Made by a program: the position numbers and the translations under genes. Of a stretch of 64,000 bases of DNA, positions 44,606 to 56,800 are shown one piece after another. This DNA comes from Leguminivora glycinivorella (lineage: Eukaryota > Arthropoda > Insecta > Lepidoptera > Tortricidae), in assembly GCF_023078275.1 (NCBI RefSeq), contig NC_062975.1, positions 26,601,085 to 26,665,084 of the forward strand, read 5' to 3'. The notes beneath the pieces are model-generated. The model was not told the origin of the DNA. It was given only the letters and a program-made list of their open reading frames with translations, and made no database searches. Position 1 is the first letter of the stretch. Every line of letters starts with the position of its first letter.

Positions 44606-46980
44606 TGATAAGTATCCCAAGAAACTAAACAGAACGTAAACATTCTCAAAAATAACAGAAGCGATGATACCGCGAACAATAGCAAACAGATATTTAAATA
44701 ATATAATAGCGATGCAGATATGCAGAGGACGGCGTGTTTGAATAAACACTCAGCTGAGCGATAAGTGCGCCGGTAGCGACTGAGCAACAGGGACCGCTAT
44801 AGGTACACTTACCCTAGCTGTGTTTAGTTTTGGCTTAATATTTTGCGGATTTTCAGAACCATAATTTTAACTGTTTGACAAGCGGAAACGTCTGCAATCG
44901 ATGCTACTAAGCTGAGAATAAATTGAAATGTAGAAATTACTGCCCTGGGCGAGACTGGGATCCGTGGCCTCTGGATCTAGGTATGCATACTCCAGCGCTT
45001 TTTGCCAGCTGAGTCATCGCCTTCAACCTAAAGAGATGGCCAATTTGATCTGGACTCATTTTTCAAATGCTCAACAACTGAACGGATGCTGCATCTAATC
45101 GGGAGGATTGGAAGAATGGGGGAGGCCTGTGGCCCAGCAGGTGGGACACCTTATAAATAATAGGTTAAAAAAAACATTCACCACAAAAATATCTAGAAGC
45201 GATGATTGATTTGAACTTGAAAAAACCAGAATAGAAAAACATGTTGCTTTTAGTACGGATATAAAACAATTCCACCAATTTATAGACCAACGATCTGTTC
45301 AAGAAAATATAAAATTAATAATTTCAAAGAACCCATATCCAACGGTCTTCAATATAACAATCACCCTGACCTATCCTTCTCATAGCTGGCATGCCTTCTG
45401 TAACCCACACCGGCAATTACTAGTACATATCTATAATTACAGCGACACGCTACGCTTACTTCCATAGAACTCTTTATTGCCATTCTTATAATCTGACCGG
45501 GTTTTCTGACTGCCAGGATGAGTCTAACACTGATCTTATCCAGAATATCAAAACCTGCGGGCCTATGATGCTTCCAATTCGATTACTTATCAATGTGAAT
45601 AAAGAATCCGTCACATTCTGGCAAGAATGTCAGTGTGGGAGTGACAGATGTCTTATCGATGTTGATAAGTGATAAAATTGCAAGCATCGTAGGCCTGCAA
45701 CAGGGCTATGATGCACGGCTGCCTATAATTTTTTCACCATGTCTGTCACGTTCTTACAAGTATGTAAGTGCGAAAGTGATGATATGACAACTGACAAAAA
45801 CACGACCATGATACGGTCACAGGCTATGCATAATAAAAGAACGCACTTAGGTTTTACTGAGATGAAGAGAATGGTAGTAATTCAGCAGAGTGGAGAAAAG
45901 AAGCAATGCTACTGGCCGTTGATGTCACCTAAGTGGAAAGAGAGACTTAGGTCCTAATCACGAGTAGCTACAACGTTGATACGGACGGTGTTACAATCTA
46001 CGTAATACAAGACTTTATTAAAAAAAAAACATCGACGGACTTTTCCGACCCAGCTCCAGCACAGTCTATCAAGAGTAGGTAGATATCGTTGATGCTACTA
46101 TCTCTATATTAATCGTTATATTCAAATGAAATCTTCATACTGGCTCGTCTGTGTTGGTCTCAAGCGTTTCAAGCATCGCGAATATTCGTAAAAACGCAGT
46201 GTTTTTTTTAGACTTTCTATATTTTCTTAGACTGGCGTGATATAGAAGTGGGTATTTGATATAATTGATGGGTTCTGAAAAAGGTACCGGCTAGTTAGGC
46301 CGGTGGATCGCCGGCGGCAAGCAATTTGACAGACGCATGCGGAATATTTGAGAGTGAAAAATATATGAGTAATTATTTTCAGTAATTTTAACGGGAGTAA
46401 TAGTTTCCACGTAAGAGAACACACTAGTAGAGGCTTAAAGAACATGATATTATAAGATTTTACTTCTTAAAAAAAACAACACCTAACCTTTGCTTTTTAA
46501 TCTGACAAAAGATTGTAAACATTGTTATTTATTTTCTAAAGAAAACACAATTAATAGTGTAACACTAAAAAGTACCTACTCCAAAATTAATATTTCATTT
46601 GAAACCATTAGCTCTGGTAATAAATATTAGGTAATCGAATCTGTGGTCATACGTCTTAGGTATATGATTATGTTAATAATATTACCATGCTATATCATAA
46701 ATATTTGTATTATTTAATCAAATTAACAGTAAAATCAGTGTACTTTGTATTTCTATAACATTAATTAACATTAGTTAAAGAATAATGTAAACAATGACAA
46801 GGGGAATCCTGTTCCACCGTGATACAGTTTTTACTAGTACGGGGATCAGATGCCGCTTACTCAAAGTTTCATTCCAGTTACCATAAAGTTATAATTATAA
46901 CTTATGTAACCGTTAAATCACGATATTTATAAGTTTACTATTAACTGTAAGCATATATGTACTACACAATGCTAAATAAA
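44606..46980. other. no gene seen; RTE scrap
   Basis: At about 45085-45165 the plus strand encodes NREDWKNGGGLWPSRWDTL, a decayed form of the DRxxWR...EAxxxQW end of RTE LINEs, with an ATAAATAATA tail. Otherwise AT-rich with no coding signal. Confidence 0.35.
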
Positions 46981-47010
46981 GTTATTTTATTTTATTTTAT
47001 TTTATTTTTA
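46981..47010 (+). repeat. (TTTTA)n microsatellite, possible LINE tail
   Basis: About five ATTTT units follow GCTAAATAAAGTTATTTT. The AATAAA-then-microsatellite order resembles a LINE 3' end, but no coding part is attached. Confidence 0.45.
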
Positions 47011-49320
47011 AATGCAATCAAAGACAAATAAATAGACACATACCTACATAAGCGCAATATAGTGATGAGAACTTTTGAAAAAAATAAAAAATCTGTATTT
47101 ATGTTGCCCTCTTGAGTAACTTCGTAGTTCAATCCTCGTTTTCAGTCAGGTAAAAACTTCAAGAAAAGCGCCTATGAATGGCCACAACCTACACAAATTT
47201 ATTAGCATCCTATTTTCCCAATTTTACTACGCAACACTAAAAACCAGAATTTATCGTTTCAAACTAAAGCCTACATGACGCGGTAGCGGAGTTCTGTTGT
47301 TTGTACACCGTACTCATGAACCTTACTCGTATCTCATGCATAATGTATCGCGCTCCAAATAATATACGATTACGTAGAGGAAAATGCACTTTCTTTGTCT
47401 CGCTGCTCTGTGCCCGCCGAATTCGGGTAATGACCGCACGCACACAAACACAACACATAGATTTGTTTATGTATGTGTGTGGAGAATGGCGAAAATATTG
47501 GTTTATGGGCATGGAAGCGTGGCGGAAATATTATGATATGAATTTGGATTTGAGCGGTTGCTATGACTATCTTATGTGATGATCTTTTTAAATACGGTTA
47601 ATTTAGAACGACTAGACATTTAGACAGATTCTTGGTATTTTATTGAGATATCTATTAATTTTATTAAGATTAACACGTAACTAAATTTATACATTGAAAT
47701 TTGAGCCTGTATGTACCCTTCTGAACATAAATACAGTGGACTTAAGTAAGTGTCAACCTCTCGCCAGGATTCATACCTTGTAAGTGTTGCTATTCAAAAG
47801 AAGACCGGCTGGCCAATATGTCATCGTCTTATATTCTATCAAAAGCGACCTTATGTTGGTAAAATATTGCGCATTTGAACAACATTTTATCACGGAGAAT
47901 AACAGAAAGATCTTGAGATGCTCACGCCATTGATAAACTGATAATATCTGAAGCCGTATGCTTCTCTTTCGAGGATTATTAAACAATTGAGCGTAGGTCG
48001 TAGTGCAGAGTTCACCTATTATGAACTAAACTGAAGGACAACTCTATAGAACACTCAATTGTGTAATGAAATCGGATCAATTTCATATAAGTATTTTCTA
48101 ATAAAATGTCCCTTTTCATTGCACTTAAGAATATTATGCAAGACAATTAGGTCATACAATGAGTGGCGATATTAGTCTTGTTGACGACTCAGATTCAAAA
48201 TTTCTCAGAAGAGTAAGTTCGCCTAATATTTGGGTATTGTATCATAAATGTCGATATAATTTACATAAAAGTGCTGTATTTGACAGTGTTTATTAATTCA
48301 CGTCAAAACTAGGCAAGTTTTTTCTTCCGGTTAGTTGTTTATTTATTCTCTGTCATCTCGTATTTCTGGAAGGCATTACATCTTGGATTGGACTCCATCA
48401 AAAACATTAAATTATCTCTACCGCAAGTTGAGGTACCTAGTTGAACGGTTGACCCTATAGGAGTAGTACAGGTAAATACTAGCAGTTTCCACAGGCTCGC
48501 GTGACTGCCACCGTGAGACACCGCGACAGTGCTCTATGAGTGCTGAGATTGTTTACATTGCTAAGTACGCCATAGATTAACGATGCTGTGGAGTGGGCTA
48601 GTCGACACATTTTTGTGTATTGGGAGAATTAGTACACAAACTCGTTAATCATTGCCTAAGCTCAACGTTGTTAGTAAAATATGTAAATCCGTCTTAATTT
48701 TGCATATTACTAAGAGCGTGTACACACATCTTAAAGGCTGGCCATGCTGCTCCAACCCTTCTGGTGCTTCAGGTGTCCATTAGAGGCATACTATCAGCAA
48801 CCTGTCTGCTAGTTTGCCTCGTGTGCTATAGCATAAAAATATGTGTTAATCAGCCAATTTCCTGATTTGTCTCATCTTTGTGCTCGGCTCATCATTGTCC
48901 TGAGGCACGCCCTGATCGAGTGCTCTCGACATTGTTCGTAATCGCGATAATCGTATCGTAATCGTATCGTAATCGCAGTCGCGTGAAGTCGCATTGGGCC
49001 GGGGTGGGAACTTGTTATCAATCAGCGTAATTGTTAATAAAACTCGTAATAGTCGTATTATGGAGGTTTTTCTGATGTCTTCGTGGCCTACCTGCATTTG
49101 TTGTGTATTTCTTTTGTTTTGTTGTCAGTTACTAGTCAGCAGAGATAAAAAGAGCTGGTAGTTGAAAAGTAAAATTCTGTTTATGACAACCCGAGCTAAA
49201 CATTAAACAATTCTTCTGACCTAGTTCAGGGAGAGATTCCCTGTGCCAGGTGGCTATTGTGTGATACTGTCAAAGATTTTAAAATTCAATCGAGATTACG
49301 CCAAAATGTGTAGGGACGTC
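47011..49320. other. no gene seen
   Basis: AT-rich; a small tandem CGTATCGTAAT repeat (two to three units) lies at about 48935-48975. No recognisable gene. Confidence 0.4.
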
Positions 49321-49420
49321 CTTATTTATTTGTTTATTTATTTAAACTTTATTGCACAACAGACCAACTTAATGTACAAAAGGCGAACTTAATGCCATAT
49401 CATTGTCTTTAAAATTGCCT
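49321..49420 (-). repeat. LINE/SINE 3' end, second copy
   Basis: Reverse complement of the 44515-44605 type: GGCATTAAGTTCGCCTTTTG, TGTGCAATAAAGTTT and an AAATAAATAAAC tail when read on the minus strand. Confidence 0.55.
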
Positions 49421-49584
49421 AGGTAAATCCACCTGATATTGGTCATCAATTCGAAATTTCATTAATTTATACTTGCAGCAGAACTTTAGTTTCAGATCAG
49501 CTGCATGCTCCAAACACGTCAACAAATTAGAAGCCACAGACATCCGTAAACAAACAAAGACTCATGCGGCGACACATCGTCACA

Positions 49585-49835
49585 ATACCAACTTCTGTAC
49601 TAACCATTCTTATATCTTACTGCTACGAGATAAGTAGCTATTAAGGTCAGTCAAGAGTTACTTTTAGTGCGATACCAACTTCAGCAGCAATGACCTTACT
49701 ATACCTTACTGCTTTAAGGTAAGATTTATCAAAGATCACTCAAGTGTGAGTATACCATCGTACTCGCACCATTGACTCTTCGTAAATCTTATTGCTTCAA
49801 CATAAGTTGTGTCAATGGTAAGTGAGCTTTGAGTA
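49585..49835. repeat. three diverged tandem stem-loop repeats
   Basis: Units start at 49585, 49672 and 49752 with ATACCA(A/T)C and are about 87, 80 and 84 bp long. Each has a central stem-loop around CTTA(C/T)TGCT: in unit 2 TACCTTA-ctgctt-TAAGGTA is perfect (49702-49721); in unit 3 an outer 9-bp stem ACCATTGAC/GTCAATGGT (49768-49776 with 49811-49819) encloses an inner CTTAT/ATAAG stem. Units end near TCA(A/C)TCAAG or GAGTA. Sequence has diverged more than the stem-loop layout has. Confidence 0.5.
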
Positions 49836-51895
49836 CAATGTGGTAGATCTTGGATGCGCGTCACGCACCGCCGCGACGCCGCGTCGCCGCGTGGTAGCCC
49901 ACACAAGGAACCGGGCCAGTTACATGGGACTAGGATTGGACTTTCACTTAATTTTTGTCTATGGAGAGAAGGTTATTTTGCTGCCTGTTATCAAACTGTC
50001 AAGAATCAAGATTGATAAAGTAAGCAGAATTATTTAGTCACACGGTCTAATGCTTACAGTGACCTTCCAATGCGGAGTCGGGATTCGTTGGTGGTTTTAG
50101 ACTAGAGTCGGATCCTACACTGGTTATGCCGTCGTCGCCCTCGATTCCCCCGGGCCGCATCTTTCTTTAGTCATTAAATGTCAAAAAAACTGAAATTAAT
50201 GCTAACAAATGCCAACCCAAAGCACATGCACATTTACTAAATACACACTACCACACTGACTATCAGTTTTCAAATGACGATGCTTTTGGTAATGTATAAA
50301 ATACCATTGTTTTACTTCCCTCTTTATGTCATCTTTCTCTAATTTTTGATGCTAATAAAACATACTGAAGAACTTTTACATCCTACCACATTATGACACC
50401 AGAGGTCCTTGTATACAGTTTTGCCCACTTAGTAGGAGTTCATCTAAGCCATTCCTCTTGCTCCCGATTCCTCCATGTGAGCTTGCCTTTAAGCCCTTAC
50501 CCTTGAAAGCGTCCAAAAGTGTATTATTATTCACTTCATCTGCGAAGGAAGTTAAATAGCCGCGTATTTGTATTCATTACCTGCGCCCGCGCCGCACCGA
50601 ATAGCTTACGGACGACATAGCACGTTTCCATAGGCTGATGACGGACGGTGACCAATACTAAATTATGTACTTTGTTGGCTCAGCGACTCAAAGTAGACTT
50701 GATCTCTGACGCAAGAGTGACAAGATATCCGCCTTTTTCTCAGTTCTGCGCTGCATTACGAGTATAGCCAACTAGATCTGCAGACATCCGATAGGACATT
50801 CTCCTGCCTTCCAGCTGGATGAGATACGCTTTTTTATGATGCGGTACGCTGATGATGACTAATCAACTCCAGGCTGCAGGAATATTACAAGATCAGATAC
50901 ATTAATCCAATAGAAGTACCTCCTTGTAGGTGATAGAGGTTAGGATAAATTTAATTTTTCTTTTTGCATACCAACGTCTTGCAACAAAGAAAATCAAATC
51001 CTGAAGTGAATTGTGAGAATATGTTTCTAATCTGTATCTAATAGTAATTAGTCGTGAGTGTATGGAGCCGCTCACACCCGGCTGCCGCTTGTCGCGGCAT
51101 TAGTCCGCATTAGACACGGGCGCCGCATTGTAATCCTTGCTTTAGTTCTGGGGTTGACACAGTCAGCGGCGGCTCTCGGTGTGTCATGTGGCTCACAATG
51201 ACCTGTTGTTGACCGGCAGCCTGTACTGACGATTTGATTTTATTTTGTTTCTATGACAAAATGTAGACCGTGAGAGGAATCTCGTATGGACTAAACAAGC
51301 AATATCTGAAATAGACCAAAATTAGGAGGTATACACATATAATATGCCTACAAATATTTGTGTTTTTTTTTTACTGGTTATCAATTAAATCCCTTTTTTT
51401 GTTATATCTTGATATAGCAAAATCATTATTTTGTAAACATCTGAGATTAAAAATATGGTTGAGAAATTGTAAAAATAAAATTATTAAATTTATATCATTA
51501 ATATTGTCAGATTTGAAATTATTTTTTATGAACTAGAAAGTTTGAACAGTCACATTCTTAGCAAAGGTCGCTCGTAAATTACAACCAGCGCGAACTACTT
51601 AAGTTCCGACAGCTTTATTAGAAAACTATCCGCACTAAAATACTTTCACAAACGTGGACGTGGAGCCATCCCAACTTTTATACAAACACTTAGGAACCGC
51701 AATTCATCATTCATTAATCAAGTAAGTTACATCCGAGCTCGAGCTAAATCATAATCCGGAGTCAAGCTAAATAGCCATACTTAATCAATGGTGAATCAAG
51801 CTCCCCCGCGCTCGTATCGAATCGGAATGACGTCTCATTCGTTCAATATATTACCAATACACACCACAAAAATCATACAACCACAGGATAAAAAA
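49836..51895. other. no gene seen; CpG-rich patches
   Basis: CpG-dense patches lie at about 49850-49910, 50575-50650 and 51060-51185 in otherwise AT-rich DNA. No domain-bearing frame. They could be regulatory, but there is no direct support. Confidence 0.3.
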
Positions 51896-51961
51896 TGTTC
51901 ATATCATACCCACCCACAGCAAAACGGTGTAGTAGAAAGAGTGAACCGAACTTTTTCTGCC
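51896..51961 (+). mobile_element. Ty1/copia integrase remnant
   Basis: A short frame encodes SYHTHPQQNGVVERVNRTF. The H-x-PQQNGVVER-x-NRT block is the integrase segment holding the catalytic Glu in copia-group elements. Nothing else of a copia element surrounds it, so it is an isolated scrap of about 60-70 bp. Confidence 0.6.
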
Positions 51962-52400
51962 TGTGACTCGTTGTTAGTCGGTGGTTGGCGTAGTGTGTAG
52001 ACGCCGTGACGCAACATTTTGCATGGTGCCTGGCTGCTGGGGACGATAAATCACGTCGCTCGACAAGCAGACAAAGCCGAGTAACGCACCGTGTCTTTGT
52101 GGATTTTGAGCGATTTTGGTTTATATTCATTTTTCACTGTTGACGGCTGACGCGCGATTTTACGGTGATCGTCTACTTATTGCTGACAGGGGATTATTGT
52201 GCGGTTATATAAGTTTCAGTATCGCAATTACGCATTCTTTCAACACAAATGAAGGCAATAATACGCAGCGAGCTCTCTCCTAATTTTAGATTGATGGGGA
52301 ACTAGTGAAATTTGAATTTAAAGTAAGGTTGTCAAGTCAGTACGGGTAAAGGTCAAATAGAGGTTAAGTTGTTTACGAGTTCAAAACGCCAACGCCAACG

Positions 52401-52624
52401 GAGCCTCGAGCTGCCGGACCAATAGGAATGAAGACTGAAGCGCCGCGGTTTTCCCCCGTCGCGACACTATAAAAGCACGGTGCGCGGCACCAGCGTCCCT
52501 TTTTTACTAATCGAAAACTCTCTCTGTCGCGTGTCCTAGACAAAACCTGTAATTTAAAATCCATTAAAAGAAATGGTAATATTTTATACTGTTTTATTTA
52601 AACAATTGAGTTCAGGCTCAAACA
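52401..52624 (+). repeat. 5' LTR of the BEL/Pao element, lacking its first 75 bp
   Basis: Matches 59231-59454 (offset 6830) with no difference noticed. TATAAAA is at 52468-52474. The bases left of 52401 do not match the start of the 3' LTR. Confidence 0.82.
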
Positions 52625-52627
52625 TTT

Positions 52628-52640
52628 TGGCGACCGTAGA
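52628..52640 (+). other. BEL/Pao primer-binding site
   Basis: TGGCGACCGTAGA starts a few bases after the LTR; TGGCGACC is complementary to a tRNA 3' end. The specific tRNA is not assigned. Confidence 0.65.
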
Positions 52641-53866
52641 CAGGACACGTGCGGAGAGAGGAACTCTAAATTTTTATAGCCACCTCAAGACAGCGGCCAT
52701 CTTGGCGGAACGGGGTGGGCTTGGAGCAGAAGACGACGCAAGACAGAAAAGGGACATCGCCGCCAGCCGAATATCAAGTTCCCGAAGTCTCCTGGGGGAC
52801 AGCTGCGGCGAACAAAGAAAAAACCTGACGAGCGTCGAAGGCGCGGCACCCGGCGGCAGCGTGTGGCGGCTGGCGAGTTTTTAAGGAAAGTGCCGTGAGA
52901 AGTGCCCATACCCACCTAATTCTGTTTCCCCCAATTTCTTAATTAGCCCTAGTCTTTTTTCCAATTTAAATTCATTTTCCAATTTACAAACCTTAAATTT
53001 AAATTCATTCCAACCCAACTTAGCTAACATCAATTTATATATCTACCTACTTACTCAACTTTGAACTCGTAAACAACTTAACCTCTATTTGACCTTTACC
53101 CGTACTGACTTGACAACCTTACTTTAAATTCAAATTTCACTAGTTCCCCATCAATCTAAAATTAGGAGAGAGCTCGCTGCGTATTATTGCCTTCATTTGT
53201 GTTTTAGTTTCAGAACGCATCTGCAAATTGTCAGTGTGACGTTAACCTCAAAAGCCACGCTGGCACATAAACGTTGCTATAGCATAGCTTAACGCATACT
53301 GCATTTCGAGTTTTTTCTGCTTAAAACAGTAAAGTGCATTGTTCTTTCCATACTTTTAATTTAAAAATTGAGTTTCGTTTAAAGTTTAATAGAAATTGCA
53401 TATGCCATCCTTATTTTGTGATAAAAACGTAAGGTGATAAATTCATTTGCAATCAAAGGCACTGCTTTCTTCTTAAAAAAAAGGTGAATTTAAAATCAAC
53501 TGTATCTATTTCTTTCTAATTACGCTGACGCAAAGTGGTTCTATTCTAACATCGCGCCTTCTTGCATCTTGGTTTGTGTTCGCTTATGCACAGTTTCGTT
53601 TGCACAATTTCAGTGGATTCCGTGGACAACCGTCGCAGTGCGTATCGCGTGCCACATCTGTAGTGCCACGCCCATACCTGCCACCACGTGGCAAGTTGTC
53701 CAAGGGACTGCTGCCGCAACACACCTCGGCCTAGCTGTTGAAGTTTAAAAGGCGCGTAAGCTGTTTTCACATTTTTATTTCTAACGTGGATAACTTTAAA
53801 CTTGACATTTTATTTTTAAAATTGTATTTGACTTGTTTGCTAGCCCAGTTAAAAACATAATTCAAC

Positions 53867-56800
53867 ATGGCCGAGGCAGCTAAAAGGGAGGCTCTTCTAG
53901 CAGAATTGCGTACTAAACGCGGATCGATTAAAGGTCAAGTTTCCAAATTCCGCATTTACTTAGACAAAATTTCAGATGATGAAGTGTTATCAGGTGTTAA
54001 ATTCAATGAGCTGACCTTAAGATTAAACAAAGTTATAGAGTTATCCACGCGACTTGACGAGCTGCAAACTTCAATCGAAGTTGCTAATTTTGAAAATTTA
54101 GACACTGAACTTGCAGAACGGGACAACAATGAAACCCATATCAATAATGCTATAGCTGCAGCTCAGTGTATTCTTGAACGCTCTCAAGCTCAAAAACCCT
54201 CTCCAGAGACTTCTGTCAGAACATGTTCATCGAACGGCTGTCATTCTGAGCATCTCGGCTTCAAGCTTCCTCAAATTAAAATCTCTAAATTTGATGGTTC
54301 ATATTATAAGTGGATGGAATTTAAGGACCTTTATGAATCTTTAATTCACAATAATGATCACATTAAACCTATTCATAAATTCCATTATCTGAGCTCTTAT
54401 CTTGAAGGGGATGCGGCCAGAGTGATAGCAAACTTAGAAGTCTCCGCTAACAATTATACTGAAGCCTGGAAAATTTTGTGTGACAGGTTCAGTAATAAAA
54501 GACAGCTGATTACTAACCATTTAAATTCTCTATTTAATTTAGAACCTATACAGCGAGAATCGGATAAGGCCTTAAGGTTCCTTAATGATCATGTAGTTAA
54601 AAATCTCCGGGCCCTAAAGACATTAGGTCAACCGACAGAGCATTGGGATACAATTTTAGTTCACCTATTGACGGCTAAGTTAGACGTCAATACTAATGCA
54701 AAATGGGAAGAACATAGGAACACTCTCAAAGAGTGGCCATCACTCGATGACTTTAGGGGATTTCTTAGTAATCGTGCAGACATCTTAGAAAATCTGTATC
54801 GCTCTAGGAGAGAAAAACAATCTAACCACAAGCCAGAGCCTGTGGCCAATAAAACTTCATTTAAACATGATAAAAACATAAAAACATTCGTGATTTCAGA
54901 GAAACAAGATGACCACAAGGGTCGGCCGTGCATCGTGTGCCATGGTGATCACAGAGTGTACGACTGCCCAGCCTTTAAAAAGATGTCAGTCGACGAGCGC
55001 TGGTCGCAGGCGTCACGTCTAAAGCTGTGCCATGTCTGCCTCCGACCGGACCATGAGACCCGTCAGTGCAAGCTGAACGGTTGCCGGGTATGTAAGAGAC
55101 GTCACAATACATACTTACACACCACACAAACACTCAACACTTCTCCACCTGGAGCCAGCACGGAACAAATAGCCGAACCTGCAAATAGTGCTAGGTCGGA
55201 TGTGGCTTGCTCCTCGACTATGCTAACCTCTGACAGTGCAGCGGTGCAAAACACCCTCACTGCTAGCACTTTAATTAGCACTAGCGAGTCATTGCTCTCA
55301 ACAGCTCTAATTGAAGTGATCAACCCTATTAACAACAAAAAGGAGACACTTAAATGTCTTGTAGACAGTTGTTCACAGTCTAATTATCTATCTCATAATT
55401 TGAGACAAAAACTAAATCTTGATTGTCAGCCTCTAACTGCCTCAAATGTGACAGGAATAGGAAATACGCCTCTGACCTATCAACCTGTGCTTTGTGCAGC
55501 GCATATTCAATCTAAACTCAGTGATTTTAATGCCAAAATTGACTTTCTAGTTTTAGATCAAGTAACTAGTCGCTTTCCACAAAACTATGTAGACATTAGT
55601 CACCTTAACTTACCTGCCTCTGTGCAGCTTGCTGACCCAACCTTTAACGTTCCATCCCAAATAGATATGCTGTTGGGAGTGGAAATGTTTTGGACTATTG
55701 TGACAGGTGCTGCAAAAAGATTGCCAACGAGCAAGCGCACCTTCCTAATCCCATCTAAACTAGGGTGGTTAATAGCGGGACCGGTAGAAGGAGCCTCGGC
55801 TCATTTACATACAGGGAACACGCGCAGCCACCTCTGTCTCTCTGATCTGTCGGCCCAAATGACCAAATTTTGGGAAACAGAGGAGCTACCGTCTGAAACG
55901 GACTCCATCAAAAATGGGAGTGAGTTCGAGTCTCACCCTATAAACCAACACTTTGTTGAAAACACTTACCGCCAATCTGACGGCAGATTCGTTGTGCGCT
56001 TGCCTTTAAAGGACTCGCCGGACTGCTTAGGCAACTCATTTAACATAGCTAAAAAGCGTTTATTCAGTTTAGAGAAACGTTTTAGTAACCAACCTGAACT
56101 AAAATCAATGTATGTTGATTTCATAAATGAATATAGAGACTTAGGGCATCTGTCGGAGTCTGAGCGATGTTACAAAGCTAATCACCTCCCGCATCACCCC
56201 GTGATGAAGGAGAGTGAATCTACACGCATGCGCACAGTCTTTCACGCTAGCTGTCCCACCTCTTCTGGGTATTCAATAAATGATATTCAGCTTGTAGGCC
56301 CTAACATACAAAGCCCACTGTTTGACATATTGCTTAGATTCCGACAGTACAAGTATGTGCTATCTGGTGACATAGAAAAACAGTACAGGCAAATAATGAT
56401 GAATGAAATAGATAGAAACCTACAAGTTATTCTATGGCGCGAAGATGAGCACTTACCCATACGCTCACTAACTTTAAATACCGTTACGTACGGCTTTGCT
56501 TCATCGAGCTGGCTAGCAGCACGCTGTTTGTGGCAGTTAGGGGCTGAAAGCAAGGATCCTTTAGTTAGGACTATTATACAAAATGACTTTTACTGTGATG
56601 ACTTATTAACAGGCGCAGACTCTGAAATAGAGCTGCTTCGTATACAAGCAGGTGTCTCACAGGCTTTAGCCTCTGGTTGTTTCAATTTACGTAAATACCG
56701 CTCGAATTCTAACGCGCTATTAAAGTCGGATTATATTAATAAAGATGATCACTTAGCATTGAGTCAAGCTTGCCAAACACTTGGACTAGGGTGGCAGCCT

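Larger units (their letters stand above)
52242..53203. repeat. perfect 144-bp inverted repeat around the BEL 5' LTR
   Basis: 52242-52385 and 53060-53203 are exact reverse complements with no gap by reading. The 674-bp interval holds the truncated 5' LTR (52401-52624), the primer-binding site and part of the leader. The arms are not part of the 3' LTR. This may be a rearranged insertion junction, a separate foldback element, or an assembly artefact. Confidence 0.75.

Noticed and set aside
45739..45957. 72-codon plus-strand frame as a small gene
   Set aside because: Its start resembles repetitive lepidopteran sequence and the translation has no recognisable feature.
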